Below, one piece after another: positions 41,720 to 49,357 of a stretch of 49,357 bases of DNA. How positions within the stretch are numbered: the stretch's first letter is position 1; each line of letters starts with the position of its first letter. A model generated the notes under the pieces. The model made no database searches. It was not told the origin of the DNA and saw only the letters and a program-made list of their open reading frames with translations. Source of the stretch: Candidatus Methanoflorens crillii (GTDB lineage: Archaea; Halobacteriota; Bog-38; Methanoflorentales; Methanoflorentaceae); the NCBI GenBank assembly GCA_003162175.1, contig PMMR01000049.1, positions 7,151 to 56,507 of the forward strand, given 5' to 3'. Made by a program: the position numbers and the translations under genes.

Positions 41720-43258
41720 ATGTCAATTTATGAAGCGCCTGTCATATTACCTAAGCGGACGACCTCCTTGTGCCACGAATGTCTTAAGCCGATTGAAGCT
41801 ACCATCTACGAGAAGGACGGCCAGGTGTGGATGGCCAAGAGATGTCCTGAGCATGGCATATTCGACGAGTTGTACTGGTCCAGCGCAGAGATGTACCACA
41901 AGGCTGAGCGCTTTTCGTACGCTGGAAAAGGGGTACAGAACCCGCAACTTACGCTTCACGATGCATGCCCACTCGAATGCGGCCTCTGTGATGCCCATCT
42001 CACGTCCACGTGCCTCGCAAACGTGGATGTCACCAACCGGTGCAACTTGCGCTGCGAATGGTGTTTTGCTAATGCTCACGCACAGGGGTACGTCTATGAA
42101 CCTACGTTCGAGCAGCTCACCGATATGCTTACAACGCTGCGCGAAGAACGACCCGTCCCGACGCTTGCGGTGCAGTTTTCGGGCGGCGAACCAACGCTGC
42201 GGGACGATCTCCCCGAGATCATTAGCAAGGCAGTTGAACTGGGTTTTATTCAGACCCAAATTGCCACTAATGGCATCCGGCTTGCAAAAGATGAGACCCT
42301 CGCAGGCACGCTTAGACGCGCCGGGCTGAGCACAGTATATCTTCAATTCAACGGCGTATCCAAGCAGACCGACAGGTTCATCGAGCTAAAAAAGAAAGCC
42401 ATCGAGAACTGCAGAGATGTCGGCCAGGGCGTAGTGCTGGTTCCTACGATCGGTCGCGGGCTAAATGACCACGAAGTCGGCGAAATAATCCTTTTTGCAG
42501 CTCAAAACGTGGACGTAATCAGAGGGGTCAACTTTCAACCAATGGCGTTCACTGGCGCTGCGAACGATTTGGCACCAGCCGTGCGAAACGCACAGAGGTT
42601 TACGCTACCTGACCTCGCGCTTAACATAGAACAGCAGACGGGCGGACAAGTAAAGGCTGACGACTTTTATCCCGTGCCGTGTGTCGTATCGATCTCAAAA
42701 CTCATTGAGGCGTACACAGGAGCGCCGCAGATCGAGTTTAGCTGCCATCCGCACTGTGGCATCGCCACTTATTTGTTCGTCGAGGACGGGAAGCTTATCC
42801 CGATAAACAGATTCGTGGACGTTGACAAATTCTTTGAGCTTACCCAGAAGATTGCGAACAAACTGAATAATGGCGGTGTGCTGCGCAAGCCGGCAGCGCT
42901 TATGCGAGGACTGCTAGCACTAAATTCGGTCGTCAACGAGGAGAATCAGCCGGAATCCATTCACTTTAAGGAAATGATTAAGACGGTCTTGCTGACCCAC
43001 GACTACAAAACGCTCGGAGACTTTCACAAGCATACCCTTTTCATCGGCGGCATGCATTTTATGGACGCTTACAACTACGATGTGGAACGGGTCAAACGTT
43101 GCGGTATTCACTACGCAGTCCCTGGCGGACTAATCATCCCATTTTGCGCGTACAATAGTGGCCCCTGCTACCGAGATGCCATCGAAAAGAAGTACAGCAT
43201 CCCGCTCGAGGAGTGGGAGCGTACGCGTGGGAAGCTGCTACTCGAACCACTCACGTGA
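41720..43258 (+). CDS. tes: Radical SAM enzyme of the tetraether lipid synthase family
   Basis: The 512-residue protein has an N-terminal cysteine unit (LCHECLKP at 17-24, KRCPEHG), a second cysteine group ACPLECGLC at 82-90, and the radical SAM motif CNLRCEWC at 108-115. SGGEPTLRDDL follows in the barrel. The layout matches the archaeal tetraether synthase (MJ0619/MA_1486 type), which joins two archaeol tails carbon-to-carbon. Related paralogues make other cross-links, so the exact product is not certain. GGAG stands before the ATG. The gene is divergent from carS, which makes the substrate precursor. Confidence 0.82.
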   Translation: MSIYEAPVILPKRTTSLCHECLKPIEATIYEKDGQVWMAKRCPEHGIFDELYWSSAEMYHKAERFSYAGKGVQNPQLTLHDACPLECGLCDAHLTSTCLANVDVTNRCNLRCEWCFANAHAQGYVYEPTFEQLTDMLTTLREERPVPTLAVQFSGGEPTLRDDLPEIISKAVELGFIQTQIATNGIRLAKDETLAGTLRRAGLSTVYLQFNGVSKQTDRFIELKKKAIENCRDVGQGVVLVPTIGRGLNDHEVGEIILFAAQNVDVIRGVNFQPMAFTGAANDLAPAVRNAQRFTLPDLALNIEQQTGGQVKADDFYPVPCVVSISKLIEAYTGAPQIEFSCHPHCGIATYLFVEDGKLIPINRFVDVDKFFELTQKIANKLNNGGVLRKPAALMRGLLALNSVVNEENQPESIHFKEMIKTVLLTHDYKTLGDFHKHTLFIGGMHFMDAYNYDVERVKRCGIHYAVPGGLIIPFCAYNSGPCYRDAIEKKYSIPLEEWERTRGKLLLEPLT

Positions 43259-43265
43259 ACACGAA

Positions 43266-43338
43266 TAGCCCGGCACGGATTCGAACCGTGGTCGTGAGAT
43301 CCAGAGTCTCACATGATTGACCGCTACACTACCGGGCT
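43266..43338 (-). tRNA. tRNA-Gln(CUG)
   Basis: On the minus strand the acceptor is AGCCCGG with CCGGGCT, discriminator A, and no CCA is encoded. The anticodon stem TGAGA/TCTCA holds loop CTCTGGA, giving anticodon CTG. The T arm is CACGG-TTCGAAT-CCGTG. The first base A and the GTGT in the D arm match archaeal tRNA-Gln. No intron is present. Confidence 0.92.
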
Positions 43339-43451
43339 ATAGCTACTTTCTATACGAGCGCAAAACTGCTCATCCGAGCGGCGCGCGCTGCTACCTACAG
43401 TCACGCACGACCATATATTTACTTAACGAAAGCTGCTAACACCGTGGTGTT

Positions 43452-43919
43452 GTGAAGGCCCTAACACACTCGATTTTCGCTTTCGCTTTCTGCATCGTCC
43501 TTAGCGAGATCGCACTCCCCCCGGCCGCGACAAACAAGTTGTTCTTGCTGCTGTCTGCCACCGTTTCGCTGCTGCTGGCGTCACTTCCTGACGTCGACGC
43601 GCGTCTGCCGCTACGACTCATCGGTCACAGAAGTGGATTTTCCCACTCGATCTTCACCGCAGCGGCGTGCGCATGTCTTTCCTACGTCCTGTTCTCGCCA
43701 TACCCGCCATTCGATCTAATCGTCATACCCGCTGTCATAGCGGCCATTACAAGCCATATCCTTCTCGATTCGCTGACGGTGTCAGGCTGTCCGCTGCTCT
43801 GGCCGCTTAGCCGTCACCGTTTTTCGGCGCACCTATGCAAGTACGACAGCCCTTTGGCTAATACATCAATCATCCTGTTCTCCTGTGCCGCAATCGTCGC
43901 CTTCGTGCTTTACGGGTAG
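43452..43919 (+). CDS. Membrane-bound metal-dependent hydrolase, YdjM/DUF457 family
   Basis: The 155-residue protein has an early metal-site pattern (THSIFAFAF with His), then SLPDVDARLP, LIGHRSGFSHSIF and HILLDSLTVSG, with several hydrophobic spans between. Asp and His in these motifs are the expected metal ligands. The family (YdjM type, COG1988) is poorly characterised. The GTG start has only a weak upstream GGTG. It stands alone between tRNA-Gln and LSm. Confidence 0.8.
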   Translation: MKALTHSIFAFAFCIVLSEIALPPAATNKLFLLLSATVSLLLASLPDVDARLPLRLIGHRSGFSHSIFTAAACACLSYVLFSPYPPFDLIVIPAVIAAITSHILLDSLTVSGCPLLWPLSRHRFSAHLCKYDSPLANTSIILFSCAAIVAFVLYG

Positions 43920-44082
43920 GGGGGCTCCTTCTTCGCGAGCTAATCTGTGAAATGTGGGACTCAGGGTGGCCGCAAGCAGGCTCGAACTATGGTGACTGAA
44001 GTTTTGTGGAGCAATCTTCGGCGAACAACGCAGAACAAAATATTAAAGTATTCGAAAAACCAATTTTATGTGAGGATTCAAA

Positions 44083-44307
44083 TTGTTCCCGTCAAAGAAG
44101 GTTCAAAATCTGGTTGGTTCCAAGATCCAAGTAGAGATGAAGGGCGAAAAATGCGTGCTCGAAGGCCTATTGATGAGTGCAGATGACTATCTAAACTTGC
44201 ATCTCACGAACACCACTGAAGTTGTTGATGGACAAAAGTCCCGAGTTCTGGGATCGGTCGTACTTCGCGGCAACAATATCATTCTTCTAAACCCTGTAAA
44301 CGACTAG
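44083..44307 (+). CDS. lsm: Archaeal LSm (Sm-like) protein
   Basis: The 74-residue product has the Sm fold: SKIQVEMKGEKCVLEGLLMSADDYLNLHL is Sm1 and RVLGSVVLRGNNIILLNPV is Sm2. It forms heptameric rings that bind U-rich RNA. The start is TTG 44083, because a stop lies just upstream in frame and GAGG at 44072-44075 is correctly spaced. A TATA element (AAATATTAAAG, about 44038-44048) precedes. Archaeal lsm genes usually precede rpl37e; that gene is not found here. Confidence 0.93.
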   Translation: MFPSKKVQNLVGSKIQVEMKGEKCVLEGLLMSADDYLNLHLTNTTEVVDGQKSRVLGSVVLRGNNIILLNPVND

Positions 44308-44420
44308 TCCGGAATTACCTGAACCTGCTTTGAGAGAACAGCCGATGCTCCAGTGGTATATTGTCTAACCCCCCTGTGATCGCAGCTGGGTCGCTCGATA
44401 CCCGAGAAAGGTGCTAAACC

Positions 44421-44561
44421 GTGAACGCTACACTAAGCGAAAAAAGCAAGCACGAGCTACTCTTAGCGCAAGGCAAGATAGCGCCGTGTACAGGATGCCA
44501 CGAAGTATGTACTCCAGAGTACTGTTCGCTGCTCGATGAGTGGCTAGAACTACTCATGTAA
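44421..44561 (+). CDS. 46-residue protein with four clustered cysteines
   Basis: The frame from GTG 44421 to TAA 44559-44561 encodes 46 residues: a polar helix-like N-terminus and then CTGCHEVCTPEYC at 23-35, with Cys at 23, 26, 30 and 35 plus His27, followed by SLLDEWLELLM. AAAGGTG at 44407-44413 is well placed before the GTG, and a stop lies two codons upstream in frame, so the start is certain if the gene is real. The cysteine spacing suggests zinc or iron-sulphur binding. It resembles no family I can name. It lies 113 bases after lsm. Confidence 0.5.
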   Translation: MNATLSEKSKHELLLAQGKIAPCTGCHEVCTPEYCSLLDEWLELLM

Positions 44562-44877
44562 CATGCGGCCCGGGCTTTGACGTGTTCCGTCGAATGACGC
44601 AGGAAGCAAGTCTCTATTTTGGCGTTTTCTCGCTAGGAGCCACGAATTCATTTGCTTGAGGGCAAACCGGCCTCTATTGTAACGATCACCGATGCGTAAC
44701 TGTGGTTTCTTCCGAGGTGCGAACCAAACTGCGTTCGATTTCAGTCCTCGATTAACAGATACTTTTTTCTAGAAAAACGCGACTCACAGTTGTTAAACAC
44801 GAAAAACTGGCGTCGGCTGCGACTTATTTCACAACGTTGAAATACTTTAATCGCAAATATTACTATGGGACTTATTT
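44562..44877. other. Intergenic region without an evident gene
   Basis: Nothing coding is convincing here. A TATA-like ATACTTTAATC at about 44832-44842 serves the next gene. The stretch from 44562 to 44830 shows no repeat, tRNA or terminator that I can support. Confidence 0.35.
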
Positions 44878-45279
44878 TTGGGAAAACGCGACCGAGAGCT
44901 GGCCAAAAACGTGGCGAAATGCTATTATGGCTTAGATGACGGAGATTGTGAGATCGAAGTCATTGAGAGTCTTGACAGCAAGATGCCGAATGTCAGCTTC
45001 ATAAACGAAATAAGGAAAGAGCTGCAAGTGTGGTGGCCTCGCAACATCGGCATGAAATCTAAGGTCGCGCGCTTATCTGAGTCAGATTTTGTATACTGCA
45101 TCAACGAGCTTCGCGCGAGAAACGGATCACCCCCCATTTCCTCAGACGGGACGTTGCACAAGAAATGGATGGAATGTATGGCATCAAATGAGCCGCACGT
45201 ATATCTCGTCGCGATCCGAGGAGAGAAAACCAAGTTCGTTTTGGTGAACACGCAAGTTCACTCCCGGAGCAAAGCCTAA
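44878..45279 (+). CDS. Unknown soluble protein
   Basis: The 133-residue protein begins with a basic patch, carries LQVWWPRNIGMKSKVARLSESDFVYCIN in the middle and ends HVYLVAIRGEKTKFVLVNTQVHS. No transmembrane span, signal or known motif is evident. The start is TTG 44878, with no usable ATG in frame. The nearby ATG at 44865 is out of frame. A TATA element at about 44832-44842 supports transcription from about 44865. It is followed by a short gap with a promoter for drg. I cannot assign a family. Confidence 0.5.
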   Translation: MGKRDRELAKNVAKCYYGLDDGDCEIEVIESLDSKMPNVSFINEIRKELQVWWPRNIGMKSKVARLSESDFVYCINELRARNGSPPISSDGTLHKKWMECMASNEPHVYLVAIRGEKTKFVLVNTQVHSRSKA

Positions 45280-45352
45280 CTTTTTTAAAGATATACGGCC
45301 TCCCCTCTGCATTCGCTGAAGACGTTGATGATTGTGACGATCAGGAGATCGT

Positions 45353-46432
45353 GTGAGTAGTATAGAAGAGCAAATCAGCGAAATAGAAACGGAGATACGC
45401 GAGACACCATACAACAAAGCGACACAACTCCACATCGGTCGTCTAAAAGCGAAACTTGCGCGGCTTAAGGATAAGCGAGAGCCGAGGGGTTCGCATAAGG
45501 GAACTGGGTTTGCTCCACGAAAGTCCGGTGATGCTACCTGTGTGTTAGTTGGATATCCGTCCGCGGGAAAGTCAACCCTGCTAAACGCGCTCACAAACGC
45601 AAAATCGCCAGTTGGAGCTTACGATTTCACGACACTGAATGTCATCCCTGGTTCTATGGTGCACAAAGGAGCGCATATACAAGTCTTGGACGTACCTGGA
45701 CTGATAGGCGGCGCAGCAGTCGGAAAAGGTAGAGGAAAAGAGATAATTTCAGTTGTGAGAAGCGCGGACCTAATATTGATCGTGGTCGACGTTTTTAGTG
45801 AATATCAAGTCGAAATAGTCAAAAAAGAATTGCATGACGCAGGAATCAGGATAAATCAAAGCCCTCCAAACGTAGCGATAATCAAGAAACCTCGCGGGGG
45901 GGTTATGATTAGCGGGACTCCCAATGCTGCTGAAATCGACGAAGCTACGATAAAAGCGATTTTACATGACTTCAAGATCCACAACGCGGACGTCATTCTC
46001 AAAGAAGACATCAGTGTCGATCGATTTGTCGATGCCCTAATACCGGGCAGACTTTTCGTACCTGCAATAACGGTTGTAAATAAGATAGATCAGTCTTCTG
46101 AGTCACCAACGTTCGGGGACGTTCACATTTCCGCAGAGCACGGCATCAACATCGAAGGCCTAAAAGACCTGATCTTTGAAAAACTGAGATTCATACGGGT
46201 GTACCTAAAACCCCAGGGCAAAGCGGCAGATATGGAAAACCCACTGATTTTGCGCCGCAACTCCACGATCGAGGAGGTCTGCAACCTAATGCACGCACGC
46301 ATCTCCAGACGATTCCGATACGCGCATGTGTGGGGTGCGAGCGCGAGACACGCGGGGCAGCGCGTCGGGCTAAACCACGTGCTCTTGGATAACGATACTG
46401 TTACCCTGGTAGCCTCCCGCAATTACTCGTAG
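45353..46432 (+). CDS. drg: Obg/DRG-family GTPase
   Basis: The 359-residue GTPase has an N-terminal coiled coil with PYNKATQLHIGRLKAKLARLK, G1 GYPSAGKST at 67-75, the G3 DVPGLIGG at 113-120, G4 NKID near residue 243 and a C-terminal TGS domain (about 280-359). DRG proteins bind ribosomes and help stalled translation in eukaryotes; archaeal roles are less known. The GTG start follows AGGAGAT, and a TATA element TTTAAAGATATAC is at about 45284-45296. The last residues, NHVLLDNDTVTLV, are typical of TGS. Confidence 0.95.
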   Translation: MSSIEEQISEIETEIRETPYNKATQLHIGRLKAKLARLKDKREPRGSHKGTGFAPRKSGDATCVLVGYPSAGKSTLLNALTNAKSPVGAYDFTTLNVIPGSMVHKGAHIQVLDVPGLIGGAAVGKGRGKEIISVVRSADLILIVVDVFSEYQVEIVKKELHDAGIRINQSPPNVAIIKKPRGGVMISGTPNAAEIDEATIKAILHDFKIHNADVILKEDISVDRFVDALIPGRLFVPAITVVNKIDQSSESPTFGDVHISAEHGINIEGLKDLIFEKLRFIRVYLKPQGKAADMENPLILRRNSTIEEVCNLMHARISRRFRYAHVWGASARHAGQRVGLNHVLLDNDTVTLVASRNYS

Positions 46433-46563
46433 GCTCTGCTTTCCAAAACTCGATTCTGCTCGCGCGCTAAGATTTGAGCAGGAGTTTAGCGTCAAAAAGG
46501 TCCTAGCTAGATTTTGTCGCATTACACTAAGCTTATATCGGACAAATAAGCCATGTTGAACCA

Positions 46564-48141
46564 ATGGAGCTCCACATTGGGGAGACGTTCAGCATCGACC
46601 CGGGGTATCTTGTAACTGAACGAAGCGCCGTTATCGGCCAAAGCGGAAGCGGCAAAAGCTATCTCGTCAGTGTGATCTGCGAAGAACTTGCCGCGAGTAA
46701 TCTCGGATTCGTCGTGATCGATACTGAAGGAGAATACGCTGGGCTCTCCGGTTACAAGAGCATCGATGTAATTGATGAGATTGAAGGCATTTCGACCGAC
46801 GAAGAGCGGGTCCGAAAAATCATCGAAGAGTCAAAAAGAATAGTCCTCGACGTTTCCGAGACTGATCCAAAGGTCATAGATAAGTTTTTAGGAAGCGTCT
46901 ATCAAGTCGCCACCGACATGTTCCGAGAAGGGCGTGATCGGCAGAACCCTTTCTTAGTTGTCGTCGAAGAGGCTGACATTTACGTTCCGCAGAGAGGACG
47001 CGGACTCGATATCTTGCAGGTAATGAGCAGAAGAGGCAGAAAGCGGGGCCTTGGTATTCTTTTTGCGACGCAGAGGCCTGCTTTGGTCAACAAGAACGTT
47101 TTGAGCCAGTGCAACAACGTGTTCATCGGAAAGCTGACGTTAAGAAACGATATCGATTCGGTGCGTATATTTTTCTCCTCGATGGATGATGCACGCCAGC
47201 TGACAGCACTTGAACCGGGACAGTTTTACGTCCAAGGAGCTATCGCTGATCCTTCGTTCATCAAAGTGCGGCAGCGGAACACGCGCCACGGAGGGGCGAC
47301 CCCCACCATTCAACGTCAGACCGAGCACGCATCGGATCTCAAACCGCACGGTGGCGTTCGCGCAGCACAGGATTTGGACAAGGCCGAGCACATGCGAGCG
47401 CGACTTGCTCTTAATACGACGACGGGAAGTAAGAAGGTTGATTATATATCATTCGACGAAACCAAGCTCCTCAGCGCCTTAAACAGTCACAAGAAGCACA
47501 AGCACTTGAAGTTCTTCGGCAGGAATGAGAGAGTCAATGACTTCAACCTGCTGATGTTGCCGATATTCTCGGTTTCCGTTCGAGAGATGAAGAAACGACT
47601 CTTAGGCGTGAGGTTCAACGACTACACTATCTTGATTGATGCCATTACCGGGGATATCTTAAGCCCTAACGGCGAGCGGCGGCAGTCTAAGAACCTACAC
47701 CTTCTCGCAGACCTCAGCCTAACGCAACTGAAAGTGATGGATTTTATATTGGACAGCAGCGGCACCACCTATGCGAAATTGCGCGAAGCTCTGCCCGATA
47801 AGAACGTCAAATCGAGCTTGAAGAAGCTGGAAGAACGGCGCCTGATTGGCATAAAGGATGGGCTCTATTTCTCCCTCTATGACATAAGTTATCCAAAAAC
47901 CCTCGTTTCAGAGAGCACTGATGGTTTAAAGCTTAGAGAGGGTCGCGCAGAAGATGTCATAAAGCCCAGGCTGTCAAAGCAACAACTCAAAGGACTGATA
48001 CGAGGACTGTATCCTGGCTGTGAGGTGACTGATGCAAATATTATATACTCGCCGGTTCTTGAGGTCTTGTACGCGGGCGAGTCCTCAAAAAGACGTGTGA
48101 AAATAGACGCGTTGACTGGAAAGATTTTGCATAGCGCGTAG
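46564..48141 (+). CDS. HerA-like ATPase (DUF87) with C-terminal extension
   Basis: The 525-residue protein has an ATPase domain with Walker A GQSGSGKS at 25-32, Walker B VVVEEADIY and LGILFATQRPALVNKNVLSQC in the FtsK/HerA manner (to about residue 250). A second part has a possible winged helix (LTQLKVMDFILDSSGTTYAKLREALP) and two similar ends, ILIDAITGDIL and VKIDALTGKIL. HerA-type pumps act on DNA ends with NurA, but no nurA is near. TATA GCTTATATCGG (about 46530-46540) gives a nearly leaderless mRNA. It might serve repair, or transport of another polymer. Confidence 0.85.
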   Translation: MELHIGETFSIDPGYLVTERSAVIGQSGSGKSYLVSVICEELAASNLGFVVIDTEGEYAGLSGYKSIDVIDEIEGISTDEERVRKIIEESKRIVLDVSETDPKVIDKFLGSVYQVATDMFREGRDRQNPFLVVVEEADIYVPQRGRGLDILQVMSRRGRKRGLGILFATQRPALVNKNVLSQCNNVFIGKLTLRNDIDSVRIFFSSMDDARQLTALEPGQFYVQGAIADPSFIKVRQRNTRHGGATPTIQRQTEHASDLKPHGGVRAAQDLDKAEHMRARLALNTTTGSKKVDYISFDETKLLSALNSHKKHKHLKFFGRNERVNDFNLLMLPIFSVSVREMKKRLLGVRFNDYTILIDAITGDILSPNGERRQSKNLHLLADLSLTQLKVMDFILDSSGTTYAKLREALPDKNVKSSLKKLEERRLIGIKDGLYFSLYDISYPKTLVSESTDGLKLREGRAEDVIKPRLSKQQLKGLIRGLYPGCEVTDANIIYSPVLEVLYAGESSKRRVKIDALTGKILHSA

Positions 48142-48145
48142 AACC

Positions 48146-48814
48146 TTATTCGATGCTCTGCCCGATTATGCGAATAGAACTGTTCTTCATGCGGTTTCGC
48201 GCTGATACGTTTATCAAAAGAGGAGTTATCGACTCGACCATAGATGACGCTTCAAGCGGTCCGGCATCTAAGGGAGAAAGCCCCTTTATGTCCTTTATCA
48301 GCCCCATAACGGTTTCTTTCGGCTGTTCAGAGCCACACACGAGAACGTCTAGGCCGAGCGCATCTTTGAGATCAAGCAGGCGTGCCGCAGGCGTTGTGTG
48401 AAACGCTGAAACGACATCATTGTTCGAAAGAATGGCTTGTATCTCGACGGCAGCGCTTCCATACTTATCGGCGGGCACGTAGCGCAAGAACCCATCTCTT
48501 GTCATTGGCACGACCGGAGATACGACTATTGCGTTACCCTCTAGCTGATCTTTGATCGCAACCGCCGTCGGGATCGCAAACTGATACTGGAGCGCAAGCA
48601 CTACTACATCGCTTTGTATTATGGCTTGAGCGTTTTCTTCCCCGTACAGTTCGCACGTAGTGCCTTCCTTGAGTAGTCGCGATTCGCAGGAAATTGCCGC
48701 TTCCTCAGCTTTTTCAGCGCTTCGTGATCCTATGACCACGTCGTGTTTTGGAGCCCAGCGAAGCGCTAGCCCCTCTCCGATGTTTCCCGTGCCACCGAGC
48801 AAAGTTATGCGCAT
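48146..48814 (-). CDS. npdG: F420H2:NADP oxidoreductase
   Basis: The 222-residue enzyme moves hydride between F420H2 and NADP+. The N-terminal Rossmann motif is LLGGTGNIGEGLALRWA, with the NADP-discriminating IGSRSAEKA after it, followed by VVLALQYQFAIP and VSPVVPMTRDGF. The C-terminal AGPLEASSMVESITPLLI fits the dimer and F420 site. It is complete and single. A TATA element (GTTTATAAACG, about 48850-48860, minus strand) precedes. It complements the frh operon, which supplies F420H2 from H2. Confidence 0.95.
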   Translation of the reverse strand: MRITLLGGTGNIGEGLALRWAPKHDVVIGSRSAEKAEEAAISCESRLLKEGTTCELYGEENAQAIIQSDVVVLALQYQFAIPTAVAIKDQLEGNAIVVSPVVPMTRDGFLRYVPADKYGSAAVEIQAILSNNDVVSAFHTTPAARLLDLKDALGLDVLVCGSEQPKETVMGLIKDIKGLSPLDAGPLEASSMVESITPLLINVSARNRMKNSSIRIIGQSIE

Positions 48815-49011
48815 TGAAAAACCCGTTTGGATAGATTAGCAAAGATGCGTTTATAAACCTTTGTTCCACTGTGACCATCGTATCTGCAACGGTGCGGCGC
48901 CTTGAATACGCCCGACGTTACAAAAAGTTACAAAAACATCAAAACCGCAGCAATTCGATGCAAAACGCCTTCATAATAACGAGATTTTGTGGCTCTGACG
49001 CCTTATCTTAA

Positions 49012-49042
49012 ACAAGAAAAAGAAGGATCCCGTGTAGGGATC
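49012..49042 (-). terminator. Hairpin terminator of the surface protein gene
   Basis: GATCCC and GGGATC (49026-49031 and 49037-49042) form a perfect six-base stem with a five-base loop, overlapping the stop codon by two bases. On the minus strand a T-rich run (CTTCTTTTTCTTG) follows. Intrinsic-looking terminators with a stem this strong are uncommon in archaea; the T-run may be the active part. Confidence 0.6.
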
Positions 49043-49357
49043 AAATACGCCTCATCAGCAGGTATATCGACCCAGCGACAAGTGCCGGTATTCCGAGCCC
49101 AAGCAGTGAGAATTCTAGAACGGACTGCGGCGGTGAGCTTGCAACGCTCGTTTGAGCGGCTGGAACAGATAGTCCAGGCACCGAGGCATTGTCTGGCATT
49201 TCAGACGCACTTTTCGCAGCTATCAGGGAATTCGAGCCTGAGCTGCTTGACTGACCGGATGTCTGCTTGGAAGCTGCTACAAGACGGGGCGTCGAGGTGG
49301 CCTTTGCCTTCGTGGGGGCTGTTTTTGTCAGCGATGGCGTTGGCGTCGCGTATTTTA
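49041..49357 (-). CDS. C-terminal part of a membrane-anchored surface protein (partial)
   Basis: The frame is open from the window edge to the TGA at 49041-49043, about 104 residues. A Ser/Thr/Pro/Ala-rich stalk (such as TPTPSLTKTAPTKAKATSTP) is followed by a hydrophobic anchor (about FSLLGLGIPALVAGSIYLLM) and the basic end RRI. This is the stalk and anchor of an exported archaeal protein, probably glycosylated on the stalk. The domain outside the window decides its function. The Thr/Ser codon mix is biased towards ACG/TCC/TCA but is not alien. Confidence 0.7.
   Translation of the reverse strand, partial: KYATPTPSLTKTAPTKAKATSTPRLVAASKQTSGQSSSSGSNSLIAAKSASEMPDNASVPGLSVPAAQTSVASSPPQSVLEFSLLGLGIPALVAGSIYLLMRRI

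Noticed and set aside
1-49357. CRISPR array, integrase, intact transposase or rRNA operon
   Set aside because: No spaced repeats, no recombinase motifs and no rRNA-like sequence were found in reading the window.

Overview
The window is archaeal, from a methanogen-type euryarchaeon (Methanomicrobia/Halobacteriota-like), with G+C near one half by eye. The evidence is a block of methanogenesis-marker genes with the MCR component A2 ATPase, an F420-reducing hydrogenase operon, F420H2:NADP oxidoreductase, CDP-archaeol synthase and a tetraether-synthase-type radical SAM enzyme. TATA-like promoters, GTG/TTG starts and a tRNA intron with an archaeal bulge-helix-bulge fold agree with this. These markers also occur in methane- and alkane-oxidising relatives, so methanogenesis itself is not proven; mcrABG is not in the window.

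Layout. 1-1300: the tail of a membrane-anchored surface protein, small membrane proteins and small unknown proteins. 1366-3046: a TGT-like protein and a HAD phosphatase. 3063-6603: an hsr1-cdc48-hsp20 heat-shock operon with a perfect inverted-repeat operator. 7116-8870: a K+ channel and a HisA-like protein. 8938-11388: glnA and its probable regulator nrpR, with a GGAA-N6-TTCC operator before glnA. 11521-13335: two tRNA-Arg genes (one with an intron) flanking a UPF0210 gene. 13574-19279: DUF473, a PAC2-type protein, leuS, a pyrE-like regulator and nob1. 19572-22370: an FMN-binding protein, a three-module TrmB-like regulator and a PRC-barrel protein.

22493-30218 is the core of interest: a soluble P-type-ATPase-like HAD protein overlapping atwA, then mmp3, mmp6, mmp5, mmp15, mmp17 and mmp7, all on the plus strand. 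Several of these products are known to belong to the ATP-dependent MCR activation complex. On the opposite strand follow mmp10 (the MCR arginine methylase) and frhADGB. FrhG carries a long low-complexity N-terminal extension and a second internal start with its own ribosome binding site.

35480-49357 holds a DUF2117-type protein, glmS, purD, argF, carS next to the tetraether-synthase homologue, tRNA-Gln, a YdjM-like membrane protein, LSm, a 46-residue four-cysteine protein, an Obg/DRG GTPase, a HerA-like ATPase, npdG and, at the edge, the C-terminus of another membrane-anchored surface protein. No CRISPR array, intact insertion sequence, integrase or rRNA gene was seen.
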